Of a DNA stretch of 64,000 nt, positions 1 to 8,835 are shown one piece after another (the first letter of the stretch is position 1; each line of letters opens with the position of its first letter). This stretch comes from Cohaesibacter intestini (lineage in GTDB: Bacteria > Pseudomonadota > Alphaproteobacteria > Rhizobiales > Cohaesibacteraceae), in contig NZ_QODK01000007.1 of the NCBI RefSeq assembly GCF_003324485.1, forward strand, positions 62,001 to 126,000, in the 5' to 3' direction. The notes below the pieces were generated by a model. That model made no database searches, was not told the DNA's origin, and worked only from the letters and a program-made list of their open reading frames with translations. A program made the translations under genes and the position numbers.

Positions 1-3000
1 AGTCGAGTGGCCTTGATTTCATCACCGTCTATATTGGCCCGATCATCCTGTTCACCCTTGGCATCCCGCTCGTCTGGCGGATCATTCGCCTCTCGAAGGC
101 CGAGCGCATCACCTCGGTTGCCGACTTTCTGGGTGCCCGCTATGGCAAGAACCAGCTTGTCGCAGCGGTGGCGACCGTCATCACGGTGGTTGGCACGATG
201 CCCTATATCGCGTTGCAGCTCAAAGCGGTGGCCACCTCGGTCGCCACTCTGATGGAGCATCTCAATATCGCCTTCCCGAATGGCAACCTGCCGGTGTTGG
301 CCGATATTGCCTTTTTCGTGGCAATCGCCATGGCGGTGTTTGCCATCCTGTTCGGCACCCGCCACGCGGACGCAACCGAGCATCAGGATGGCCTCATTCT
401 CGCGGTGGCGACGGAAAGTGTGGTCAAGCTGTTCGCCTTTCTCACGGTGGGCATGTTCATCACCTTCTGGATTTTCGATGGCCCCGGCGATCTGTTCAGT
501 CAGGCTTCGGATGCAGGCATTTCCTTCCTCGGGCCACAGGGCGGGCCGGATGCCATCAACTGGATCGTGATGATCACCCTGTCGACCGGAGCGGCTCTTT
601 TGTTGCCGCGCCAGTTCCATGTCGCGGTGGTGGAGAATACCTCCGAGCGGTCTCTGCGTCGGGCGACATGGATGTTCCCGCTCTATCTGATCCTGATCAA
701 TCTGTTCGTCATTCCGATTGCGTTGGCGGGGCAATTGTTGCTCGGCAGTCAGGTGGATGCAGACAGCTATGTGCTGACCCTGCCGATGGCCCATGGGGCG
801 GAAACCATGACGCTGATCGCCTTTCTTGGCGGGCTGTCGGCGGCAACCGCCATGGTCATTGTCTCATCCGTGGCCCTGTCGATCATGATTTCAAACGATC
901 TGGTCATCCCCTTGATCCTGCGCCGCCATGCGGATCAGGCGATCAGCTCGCCAGATATGGGCCGGACCCTGCTGAATGTGCGGCGGCTGGCCATTCTGGC
1001 ATTGTTCACACTTGCCTATGCCTTCTATCGCACGGCGGTCAACAATACCGCACTCGCACAGATCGGGCTGATCGCCTTTGCGGCGATGGCCCAGTTCCTG
1101 CCTGCGTTGATTGGCGGCCTGATCTGGAAACGGGCCAATGCACGTGGCGCGATTGCCTCCCTGCTGGTTGGCTTCTTTGTCTGGGCCTATACCCTGTTGC
1201 TGCCGATGTTTGCCCAGTCCGGCCTGATCCCGGTGGACTTCCTGGCTGACGGGCCGTTCGGCATCACCTTCCTTAAGCCACAGGCCTTGTTCGGCACCGA
1301 TCTCCCCTCGCTTCTGCACGGAGTTTTCTGGAGCCTTTTGTTCAACCTGATCGCCTATACGGCAGGGTCGGTGTCGCGACAGCCGGAAATGATCGAGCGG
1401 CTGCAGGCCAACATTTTCGTACCGGACGAATTGCGCCCGCCACAGACCCGACGTCTGTTCCGCACCATGCTGACGGCGGGGGACCTGGAAGATATGGTGG
1501 CGCGTTATCTGGGAGCCGAACGCACCTTGCGTAGTTTTCGCGCTCACGCCAAAGAGCGCAGCATGCCCTATGAGCGCAATCTGGATGTGGATCCGCAATT
1601 CCTGCGCTTTGCCGAGCAATTGCTGGCCAGCGCCATTGGCTCGGCCTCCTCGCGGCTGCTGATGAGCCTGCTATTAAAACGACAGGAAGCCTCGCCCAAG
1701 GGGACGATGAAGCTGCTCGACGATGCCTCCGAAGCGCTGCAATATAACCGTGATCTGCTGCAGACCGCGCTCAACCATGTGCGACAGGGCATTGCGGTGT
1801 TCGACACCGATTTGCGTCTCACTCTCTGGAACAAGCCGTTCCGCAGCCTGCTCAATATCCCGCCGGAATTTGGTCAGGTCGGCACGCCCCTGCAATCGAT
1901 CCTGCATCATATTGCTGATCGGGGGGACTTTGGCGAAGGCCAAAGTGAACAGCTGGTCAATGACCGGATCGATCTGATCGTCGTCCAGCAAGCACCCTAT
2001 CAGGAGCAGATGGGTGGCTCGGGGCGGACCCTGTCCATTCGCGCCGATGCGATGCCCGATGGTGGCATTGTCATCACCTTTGCCGACGTGTCCGAGCGGG
2101 TGCGGGCCGAACGGGCCTTGGAAAGCGCCAATGAAACGCTTGAACGCCGGGTGCGTGACCGAACCCGCGAATTGATGCATCTGAATGATGCCTTGCGCAC
2201 CGCCAAGCAGGATGCGGAAGCGGCCAACGTCTCCAAGACGCGCTTTCTGGCCGCCGCCGGACACGACATCATGCAGCCGATGAATGCCGCAAGGCTCTAT
2301 ACCACCGCCTTGGTCAACCGGCTTGAAGGCATGGCAGAGGCAAGCGAAGACGCCAAGGTGGCCGAATGCGCCGTCATGGCGGGCAATATCGACAGCTCGC
2401 TCGAGGCGGTTGAGGATATTATCGGGGCTTTGCTCGACATTGCCCGGCTGGATTCCGGCGCAATGAAAGCCCAACTGTCGGCCTTCCCGATTGATGAATT
2501 GCTGGAGCGGATGCGGATCGATTTCGAGCCGATGGCCAAGGAAAAGGGGCTGGAATTGCGGATCATACCGTGTGGTCTGCATGTGCGCTCGGACAAGCAT
2601 TTGCTACGCCGTTTGTTGCAAAATCTTATTTCCAACGCCATCAAATATACGCCAGAAGGCCGAGTTCTGGTCGGCTGCCGGCGTCTGGAAGGAGCGATTG
2701 AATTTCAGGTCCATGATACCGGAGTCGGGATCCCGGAAGCCCAGCGCGAAGAAATCTTCCTTGAATTCCAGCGTCTTGACGAAGGGGCACGGATTGCTGG
2801 CGGACTGGGCCTTGGCCTGTCGATTGTCGACCGCATCGCCAAGGTGCTCGACCATCCGATCCGGCTGATGTCGGCTGTGGGCAAGGGGTCGGCCTTTGCG
2901 GTGAAACTGCCTGCCTTCCGGCTGCTGCACAGCGCCCGCCGGGCCGAGGCCCCTGCCTCGATGGCCAACCAGCCGCTCAGTCATCTGTCGATCCTGTGCA

Positions 3001-3368
3001 TCGACAATGAACCCAAGATCATGGAAGGCATGCGGGCCATGCTGGAGGGCTGGGGCTGCACGGTTCTGACCGCTGGCGGCATCGAGGAAGCCGAGGCAAC
3101 CTTGCTGGAATCCGACGTCAAACCGGACGGCATTCTGATCGATTATCATCTCGACAATATGCTGGGCACCGATGCCTGCACTGAATTGAGAGCACAATTC
3201 GGCACTGACATCATGGCCAGCCTGATCACCGCCGACCGCACCGCAGAGGTGCGCGAAGAGGCCCGCAGCAAAGATATGGCAATCCTCAACAAGCCGGTCA
3301 AACCCGCCCAGCTGCGCGCCCTGCTCAACACATGGAACATGACCGCGATGCGCAAGCGCAATCAGTGA
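1..3368 (+). CDS. Sodium:solute symporter-fused hybrid sensor histidine kinase (CrbS-like), 5' truncated
   Basis: The frame is open from base 3, so the N-terminus lies outside the window. The first about 1400 bases encode a polytopic SSS-family (SLC5-type) symporter domain. A linker and a PAS domain follow (about 1750-2090; QGIAVFDTDLRLTLWN), then a coiled coil (about 2100-2220) and a HisKA phospho-acceptor box GHDIMQP with His at 2262-2264. The HATPase domain shows the N box NLISNAIKYTPEG, DTGVGIPE and GLGLGLS. The C-terminus is a receiver domain with phospho-acceptor Asp at 3141-3143 (ILIDYHLDN). In known CrbS/MxtR systems this architecture controls acetate and acetyl-CoA synthetase use through a LuxR-type regulator, and such a regulator lies convergently just downstream. 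Whether the symporter domain transports or only senses its substrate cannot be told from sequence. Confidence 0.9.
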   Translation, partial: SSGLDFITVYIGPIILFTLGIPLVWRIIRLSKAERITSVADFLGARYGKNQLVAAVATVITVVGTMPYIALQLKAVATSVATLMEHLNIAFPNGNLPVLADIAFFVAIAMAVFAILFGTRHADATEHQDGLILAVATESVVKLFAFLTVGMFITFWIFDGPGDLFSQASDAGISFLGPQGGPDAINWIVMITLSTGAALLLPRQFHVAVVENTSERSLRRATWMFPLYLILINLFVIPIALAGQLLLGSQVDADSYVLTLPMAHGAETMTLIAFLGGLSAATAMVIVSSVALSIMISNDLVIPLILRRHADQAISSPDMGRTLLNVRRLAILALFTLAYAFYRTAVNNTALAQIGLIAFAAMAQFLPALIGGLIWKRANARGAIASLLVGFFVWAYTLLLPMFAQSGLIPVDFLADGPFGITFLKPQALFGTDLPSLLHGVFWSLLFNLIAYTAGSVSRQPEMIERLQANIFVPDELRPPQTRRLFRTMLTAGDLEDMVARYLGAERTLRSFRAHAKERSMPYERNLDVDPQFLRFAEQLLASAIGSASSRLLMSLLLKRQEASPKGTMKLLDDASEALQYNRDLLQTALNHVRQGIAVFDTDLRLTLWNKPFRSLLNIPPEFGQVGTPLQSILHHIADRGDFGEGQSEQLVNDRIDLIVVQQAPYQEQMGGSGRTLSIRADAMPDGGIVITFADVSERVRAERALESANETLERRVRDRTRELMHLNDALRTAKQDAEAANVSKTRFLAAAGHDIMQPMNAARLYTTALVNRLEGMAEASEDAKVAECAVMAGNIDSSLEAVEDIIGALLDIARLDSGAMKAQLSAFPIDELLERMRIDFEPMAKEKGLELRIIPCGLHVRSDKHLLRRLLQNLISNAIKYTPEGRVLVGCRRLEGAIEFQVHDTGVGIPEAQREEIFLEFQRLDEGARIAGGLGLGLSIVDRIAKVLDHPIRLMSAVGKGSAFAVKLPAFRLLHSARRAEAPASMANQPLSHLSILCIDNEPKIMEGMRAMLEGWGCTVLTAGGIEEAEATLLESDVKPDGILIDYHLDNMLGTDACTELRAQFGTDIMASLITADRTAEVREEARSKDMAILNKPVKPAQLRALLNTWNMTAMRKRNQ

Positions 3369-3399
3369 GATGCTTTTGCCCGATGGATGAGCCAGACAA

Positions 3400-3430
3400 A
3401 AAAACCCGCATTCGATGCATGCGGGTTTTT
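3400..3430. terminator. Bidirectional intrinsic terminator between the sensor kinase and response regulator
   Basis: A run of A leads into the stem ACCCGCAT/ATGCGGGT with a 7-nt loop, then a T5 run. The symmetric A and T runs let it serve both convergent genes. Confidence 0.85.
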
Positions 3431-3454
3431 GATTTCACAAAGTGTCGGATGTGA

Positions 3455-4126
3455 TCAGCTTTTTGCGCCTATGGCCTGCCATTGACCGGCTTCGATCTTG
3501 GCGGCGGCGATGACGGCCTGTGTGCGGCTGTCGACATTGAGCTTTTGCAGGATCGCCGAAACGTGGGCTTTCACCGTGGCTTCGGAGACATTCAGCTCAT
3601 AGGCAATCTGCTTGTTGAGCAAGCCTTCCGACAGCATCATCAACACACGCACCTGCTGTGGTGTCAGAGTGTTGAGGCGTTCCACCAATTCGGTGATTTC
3701 ATCGCTGTATGGGGCGTTGAGATCGATGCTTTCCGGCACCCAAGTCTCACCGTTCAGCACGGCGCGAATGCCCTGAGCAATGGCATCGATGGACATGGAC
3801 TTCGGAATGAAGCCCGATGCCCCAAATTCCATACAACGGCGGATGGTTGGAACGTCTTCGCTGGCTGATACAATGACCACCGGAATGGCCGGATATTGCG
3901 CCCGAAGATAGAGCAGGCCAGAGAAGCCACGGACGCCCGGCATGGACAGATCGAGCAGCACAAGATCAATGTCTTCAGAAACTTCGAGCCTTTCGCCCAC
4001 CTGCTCCAGGGTCCCGGCCTCATGAATGGCAATCTGATCGAAGATCGTTTCCAGTGTCTGGCGCAGCGCGCCCCGGAACAGTGGATGATCATCGGCAATA
4101 ATAATATTCAGAGATGCCTGATGCAC
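3455..4126 (-). CDS. LuxR/NarL-family response regulator (CrbR/ErdR-like)
   Basis: This 223-residue protein has an N-terminal receiver domain with acidic pair ADDHP (residues 11-15), phospho-acceptor Asp59 in LVLLDLSMPG and the conserved Lys in GFIPKSMS. A C-terminal LuxR-type helix-turn-helix follows (about 155-215; LTPQQVRVLMMLSEGLLNKQ and LNVSEATVKAHVSAIL). The start is supported by a GGGGGAGGA Shine-Dalgarno about 8 nt upstream. It converges on the CrbS-like kinase and is its probable partner. In known CrbS/R pairs the regulator activates acetyl-CoA synthetase and related genes; neither acs nor another obvious target is in this window, so that role is inference. Confidence 0.9.
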   Translation of the reverse strand: MHQASLNIIIADDHPLFRGALRQTLETIFDQIAIHEAGTLEQVGERLEVSEDIDLVLLDLSMPGVRGFSGLLYLRAQYPAIPVVIVSASEDVPTIRRCMEFGASGFIPKSMSIDAIAQGIRAVLNGETWVPESIDLNAPYSDEITELVERLNTLTPQQVRVLMMLSEGLLNKQIAYELNVSEATVKAHVSAILQKLNVDSRTQAVIAAAKIEAGQWQAIGAKS

Positions 4127-4820
4127 TTTCGGTCCTCCCCCAATCAGATGGGTGGAATGTGTCTGTCAGATCTGGCGGATCGGACTAGACCACCCCTCAC
4201 GTCAAACTCACTTCGTGGCCAGGCAGAAACGCCAACCGGCCACCCACTTCCTGTCCTTGCCGATTTTCACCGGTCGGACACGCTCCTCATGCTGCCTTGA
4301 AGTTCCACCTCACTTGGAGGTGTGCCGCTTCGGGATGTCTGCCGTGAAGGCGCTTTGCCACCCCTGATTGGCAAATTTGCCAAAGAAAACATGAAGAGTT
4401 CGAGCAAACTATGGGCGGTTGCCGCTGTCTTGGCAAGACGTAGCATTGACATATTCGCAAATTCGTTGAGCGGATACGGCAATTCACTTGAAAAAAATGT
4501 CGCGCAGTCGCTTCCTTTGGGGAAATCCTTGCGATGAGCGCCAAGTTTGTTAACCATAACAAGCCTGTGGCAGTTGAACCGGAAAGAATCGCTGTTTGAC
4601 TTCAAGCCATTTCCCTCTTTCTCGCTTCTGCAGCATTGTCCGATCCCATGCCGCTTGCAAGCTGTGGTTTCGGACATCTGATCGTTATATTTCAGCAATA
4701 GGCTCTGGCGCGACAGGACATGGTTCGCGCTTTTGGGGCCCAACCGGTGGCTGAGAGCGCCCATGCCTTGCGGCGGTATCTGTCCGCAGATGGGGCCAAT
4801 GTGGGACCGAGGCAAAGGCG
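4127..4820. other. Long intergenic region with two inverted repeats
   Basis: This 694-base spacer between divergent genes must hold the response-regulator promoter and that of the EEP-fold gene. It contains an inverted repeat CACCTC-N5-GAGGTG (4306-4322) and a perfect 16-bp palindrome (4368-4383). Short ORFs on both strands lack family resemblance and good ribosome binding sites, so I do not call a gene. Confidence 0.5.
4368..4383. promoter_or_regulatory. 16-bp perfect palindrome, possible operator
   Basis: TTGGCAAATTTGCCAA reads the same on both strands and sits in the spacer about 240 bp upstream of the response-regulator start. No T run follows, so it looks like a protein-binding dyad rather than a terminator. 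The cognate protein is unknown. Confidence 0.35.
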
Positions 4821-5885
4821 ATGCACCTCTTTGAGACAGCGAGCTGTACATGCTTGCCCGACATCGACCCGGAGTTGCGTTACGCCATCGACATGACGGC
4901 CCGCAGCGTTGAGGCCCATCGGGCATTGATGCGGACCATGCCAGCTCTGCATCAGGTCGAGATTGGCGGCGAGCTGATCACCAATGGACCATTGCCGACC
5001 CGCCTGACCGTGGCCGCTTGGACCATGCAGCGCTGCTTCTTTCCCGAACAATCCGCAGATCTGCTGCGCGCACTGGAAGCCGATCTGGTGTTGGTCTCGC
5101 AAATGGATATCGGCATGGCCCGCACCCATCAGCGCCACACCGCCAAGGCATTGGCTGACAGCCTTGGCATGCGCTATTGCTTTGGCCTTGAATATTTCGA
5201 GGCCGGATTGGGCAATGCGGTCGAAAGACGCTTGGCGGCTGACAGCCGCAACGACAAAGGCTGGCATGGCAATGCCATCCTGTCACGGGTGGACCCGGAC
5301 CGCGTGGCCCTGATCCGTTTGGATGCCAATGGTGCAAATTTTACAGCAACCCACGATGCTGCGTCGGAGGAGATGGAGGGCTGTCGCATTGGCGGTTCTT
5401 GCGCGGTTGCCGCCACTTTCTCGACCGCACATGGCCCATTTTGCGCCGTTTCCACCCGCCTCGCCAGCACCCACGCGCCGATCCTGCGCCTCGCCATGCT
5501 GGAGCGCCTCATCGCCGCTCTGGACATGTTTGCCACCGATCTTCCGATCCTCATTGGTGGTGATTTCGGCACCCTGTCGGATCTGCATGGTCTGGACAAG
5601 GATCTGGAACCACTTTTTCGCACAGCCCAACGGCATGGTTATAGCTGGGAGAATAACGCCACCGGCACCACCACGCGCCCCAACGGTCGCTCGGTCGGGC
5701 TTAAAGCCCGCAAGCATCAGGACTGGTTTTGCACGCGCGGCTTTGCGCCAAGAGGGGCACGGATCGTGCCGGGGCTGGATATGAGCGGCAAGGCACTTTC
5801 GGATCATGATGTTATTCTGGGCACTTTCGATCAAGTTCGGACGGATCAGGATCCCGACTTTGGTGACGCCACCCATTCCACTTGA
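4821..5885 (+). CDS. Endonuclease/exonuclease/phosphatase (EEP)-fold protein
   Basis: This 354-residue protein has an EEP-superfamily pattern: GWHGNAILSR (about 152-161), LIGGDF in place of the usual GDFN (about 242-247), and a C-terminal SDHDVILG corresponding to the catalytic Asp-His pair. The family are metal-dependent phosphodiesterases or phosphatases acting on nucleic acids or phospholipids; the substrate here is unknown. No signal peptide or membrane segment is evident. The frame opens at 4755, and the ATG at 4821 has a GAGG about 8 nt upstream; a later start is possible. It reads away from the two-component pair and upstream of the thioesterase genes. Confidence 0.75.
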   Translation: MHLFETASCTCLPDIDPELRYAIDMTARSVEAHRALMRTMPALHQVEIGGELITNGPLPTRLTVAAWTMQRCFFPEQSADLLRALEADLVLVSQMDIGMARTHQRHTAKALADSLGMRYCFGLEYFEAGLGNAVERRLAADSRNDKGWHGNAILSRVDPDRVALIRLDANGANFTATHDAASEEMEGCRIGGSCAVAATFSTAHGPFCAVSTRLASTHAPILRLAMLERLIAALDMFATDLPILIGGDFGTLSDLHGLDKDLEPLFRTAQRHGYSWENNATGTTTRPNGRSVGLKARKHQDWFCTRGFAPRGARIVPGLDMSGKALSDHDVILGTFDQVRTDQDPDFGDATHST

Positions 5886-6037
5886 AGTCGTTACTTTTTC
5901 CAAACAATAAATGCCAAAAATTCCTGTCGTCAGAAACACCTAAGCAAATCGAATACTAGTTCCAAAATCGTTTTCGCGATATAATTTACTTAAAACAATT
6001 CAAAGTTAGTTCGTGCTTTCTGAAAAGGAGGATCGTC

Positions 6038-6892
6038 ATGACACGTTTTGTCACGCTGAACCAATATATCAATACATGGGAATGCGACGAAAATGATCAT
6101 ATGAACGTTCAGTTCTATTTCTCGATGTTCGATGATGCGAGCAAGCTGTTTGCTTCCTGCAACAAGATGGAAGATGCATTCTCCAAGCGCATCAGTCGCC
6201 ATGTCCGGTTCCATTCGGAATTGAGAAGTGGATCGCAAGTGCGCATTCTGACCTCGCTGGTGACGCCGGAAACCGACGATGGCATGCCGGAAAGTGGCTG
6301 CTTCGTTCAGCATGTGATGGAAAATATCACCAACGGGCTGGTCGCGGCTTCAGCGCTCGATCTTTATGAGGGAACCGCCTGGCCAAGCCATGCCAACCAT
6401 CAAGACAAGATCGACGACAATGTCATGCCACGCGCCCTCAAGCATGACGCGGATTTCTCCCTGAAATCACCGGAGGATTTCGGCGAAACCCTGATTGGTC
6501 GCGGCATCGTCCATCCCGCCATGTGTGATGCCACCGGTCATGCCCGCGATCAGGCCTATATCAGCGCCGCGTCGGATGTCGGGTCCCATGCATGGGCGCA
6601 GGTTGGAATGAACAGCAACTGGCTGAAGGTCAACGGCTTTGGTCGTGTATCGATCGAAATGCGGCTCTGTGTGCTGGAAGGCATGAAAGCCGGGGATCAA
6701 TTTAGCATCCATGTAGCCTTCACAAGCCTGCAGCCCAACATGTTCACGATGCGCTATGACTTCTTCGATATCCGCGATGGACGCCATATCGCCTTTGTTG
6801 ACACCGCTGCCATGGTGTTCAGTGTCGCAACAAGACGCTCGAACCATTTGCCGGACTTTGCCAAAGAAGCCATCAAGGAAAGGATGATTTGA
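6038..6892 (+). CDS. Thioesterase-like double-hotdog protein, copy A
   Basis: This 284-residue protein resembles 4HBT-type (hotdog) acyl-CoA thioesterases. DENDHMNVQFYF near residue 20 matches the family signature with catalytic Asp followed by H-x-N and a Tyr. The length and a second conserved block starting near residue 150 (RGIVHPAMCD, then HAWAQVGMNSNWL) suggest two fused hotdog domains. The start has a strong AAGGAGG six bases upstream, and a TATAAT box at 5980-5985 may be its -10 element. A clear paralogue follows on the same strand. The substrate is unknown; a long-chain or carnitine-type acyl-CoA would suit the fatty acid genes nearby, but that is a guess. Confidence 0.75.
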   Translation: MTRFVTLNQYINTWECDENDHMNVQFYFSMFDDASKLFASCNKMEDAFSKRISRHVRFHSELRSGSQVRILTSLVTPETDDGMPESGCFVQHVMENITNGLVAASALDLYEGTAWPSHANHQDKIDDNVMPRALKHDADFSLKSPEDFGETLIGRGIVHPAMCDATGHARDQAYISAASDVGSHAWAQVGMNSNWLKVNGFGRVSIEMRLCVLEGMKAGDQFSIHVAFTSLQPNMFTMRYDFFDIRDGRHIAFVDTAAMVFSVATRRSNHLPDFAKEAIKERMI

Positions 6893-6942
6893 TTTCCCTG
6901 CAGACGTCGGACTTCGGGCCTGTGCATGTGCAGGCTCAGAGA

Positions 6943-6980
6943 GGTCGGTCGTCCTGAAACCAGACATTCAAAGACCGACC
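6943..6980. repeat. 8-bp inverted repeat between the thioesterase paralogues
   Basis: GGTCGGTC (6943-6950) and its exact complement GACCGACC (6973-6980) flank 22 bases, immediately upstream of the terminator hairpin. It may extend the terminator structure or be a regulatory stem in the untranslated region. Confidence 0.5.
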
Positions 6981-6982
6981 CC

Positions 6983-7020
6983 GGCCTCGCGGTAGTCCCC
7001 ACCGCGGGGCCATTTTGTCT
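6983..7020 (+). terminator. Intrinsic terminator between thioesterase copies A and B
   Basis: An 11-bp stem GGCCTCGCGGT/ACCGCGGGGCC (one G-U wobble, 7-nt loop) at 6983-7011 is followed by ATTTTGTCTT. It suggests that copy B has its own promoter or depends on readthrough. Confidence 0.7.
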
Positions 7021-7152
7021 TGTCGCTCATCCTGTTTTCGTGCCCCGTTTCTTGAGGCGGTCTTGGCACCGATTGGCGGCTGTGGGTCTTTCCTTTTGGC
7101 CTGCTTTGTGGTGTCATCAAGCCCGCCTTTTGTTTCTCTCAGGACTTGTGTG

Positions 7153-8013
7153 ATGACCCGTTTCGTTTCGCTCAACCAGTTTGTCAATCTATGGGAATGT
7201 GACGAAAACGATCACATGAATGTCCAGTTCTATTTCGCCAAATTTCAGGATGCGGCCCAATTGTTTGCCATGTGCCACAAGCTGGATGATCAATTGGGAC
7301 CCCTGATCAATCGCCATGTGCGCTATCATTGCGAACTGCGTGGTGGCGCCCAGATCCAGATCACCTCGTCGGTGATTGTCGCCTTTGGCGACCTGATCGC
7401 TCCGGGCGAAGGATGTTTCATCCAGCATGTGATGCGTGAGACCACAACCGGTCGGATTGCAGCGACAGCGCTAGACTGGCATCGGGGGAGCTTGCCGCCT
7501 CTGTCTGACGCCCTTTGTGATGAGGCCAACACGGCGGTGATGCCGCGTGGTTTGAAGGATCCTGCCGATCTCACCCCCAGACAACCGCCACAAGAGGATG
7601 GCCTTATCATTGCCCGCGGCATCTTGCATCCGGGGCTTTGTGATGGTGACATGCTGGCACGGGATCAGGCCTATATCTCAGCTGTGTCCGATGCGGCCTC
7701 TCATGCTTGGGAGCGGGTCGGTCTGGATGTCAAATGGCTGGAGTCACAAGGATTTGGCCGCATGGCGGTAGAAATGCGGCTGCATATTCTCAGCCCCATG
7801 AAAGTGGGAACAGCCTATCAAATGCAATTGGGCTATACGGGCCTTCAAGCCCGCGCATTGACCAAACGCTATGACTTTTTCGACATGCGGGACGGTGCCC
7901 ATCTGGCGATCCTGGAGGCTGCGGTGATGCTTCTCAATCACACCACACGCAAGTCCGAGCCCTTGCCGGACTTCACCCGTGCGAAGGTCGCAACGATGCT
8001 TGGCGCAAGCTGA
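7153..8013 (+). CDS. Thioesterase-like double-hotdog protein, copy B
   Basis: This 286-residue protein is an evident paralogue of copy A: both begin MTRFV-LNQ and share WECDENDHMNVQFYF, RHVR-H-ELR and DQAYISA. The open frame extends upstream to 7015, but that segment has no family similarity. The ATG at 7153 is preceded by AGGA with an 8-nt spacer and aligns with the start of copy A, so it is preferred. The catalytic signature is intact, arguing that both copies are functional. The stop lies 23 bases from the convergent downstream gene, with no clear terminator between them. Confidence 0.75.
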   Translation: MTRFVSLNQFVNLWECDENDHMNVQFYFAKFQDAAQLFAMCHKLDDQLGPLINRHVRYHCELRGGAQIQITSSVIVAFGDLIAPGEGCFIQHVMRETTTGRIAATALDWHRGSLPPLSDALCDEANTAVMPRGLKDPADLTPRQPPQEDGLIIARGILHPGLCDGDMLARDQAYISAVSDAASHAWERVGLDVKWLESQGFGRMAVEMRLHILSPMKVGTAYQMQLGYTGLQARALTKRYDFFDMRDGAHLAILEAAVMLLNHTTRKSEPLPDFTRAKVATMLGAS

Positions 8014-8036
8014 TCAGAGCTTCAGGGATCAAAACC

Positions 8037-8675
8037 CTAGACGCGGTTTTCGTCAAACTCCTTGCGGAACTCCTTCACCACCCCGAAGAAACGGCGCATC
8101 ATGGCTTCGCCCATATCGAGAAACTGCTCGAAATTGTCAGGCAGGCCGCTCTCATCGTCTTTGTCTGCCTTGGGGGGCTGTTTCTCGACCGGATCCTTGG
8201 CCTGTGCGTCTCCGCCCGATGGTGGATTCTGGTCGGTTTGTTTGCTCTTGCCCAGCTCCATCGGGCCAGAGGCGGTTGGCCCCTTGTCCTTTGATGTGTC
8301 GCTTGGCTGGGTTTGTGCGGCCCCGCCGGACCGCGGGGCATCTTCCATGGCACCGAGCTGGTCTGAAAGGGCACTATTTTGCTCTTCCAGCAGGTCAATC
8401 CGATGATCAAGAATGTCGAGGCGATTCCGGAGTAGCTGATTGAATTTCTGCTCCTGCTCCAAGGCTGTCGCCAGTCGTGCCAATTCTGCCAGCAGCGGCT
8501 CGCGCCAATCCTGTTCCTCCTGCTGATTTTGCGACAGAGACGGTTTGGCTCCACCCGATGGGCTTGCAGTTTGAGCAGCCGTTGGCAACGTCATTCCAGA
8601 TACCAGCAATCCGGCCACCAACAACATGGCTGGTCGTTCGAAATGCGGTGGAGTTCGCCTCTTCGTACTGATCAT
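8037..8675 (-). CDS. Exported coiled-coil protein of unknown function
   Basis: I do not recognise a family. The 212-residue product starts at an ATG with GAGAGGA seven bases upstream; the frame runs further to 8738, but that part overlaps no good start. A signal-type N-terminus (MLLVAGLLVSGMTLPTAAQ, about residues 17-35) is followed by a coiled coil of about 50 residues (LARLATALEQEQKF onwards). A low-complexity Gln/Pro/Lys/Asp-rich linker comes next, then a conserved-looking tail with FEQFLDMGEAMMRRFF. The layout suggests a periplasmic structural or scaffolding protein. Confidence 0.65.
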   Translation of the reverse strand: MISTKRRTPPHFERPAMLLVAGLLVSGMTLPTAAQTASPSGGAKPSLSQNQQEEQDWREPLLAELARLATALEQEQKFNQLLRNRLDILDHRIDLLEEQNSALSDQLGAMEDAPRSGGAAQTQPSDTSKDKGPTASGPMELGKSKQTDQNPPSGGDAQAKDPVEKQPPKADKDDESGLPDNFEQFLDMGEAMMRRFFGVVKEFRKEFDENRV

Positions 8676-8835
8676 GGCTTGGTCCTCTCTGCGGTCGCAC
8701 CCGTCGGGTTGCCAGAGGGTCAATCTAACAGATTCCACGCATCAGAGCCAAGGCTCTCGACTAATCGCTTCCGGGCATGCAAAGGGAAATGAGCGGATAA
8801 AGGAGACGGAACAGACCGCGGGCCTGTCCCAGTGC

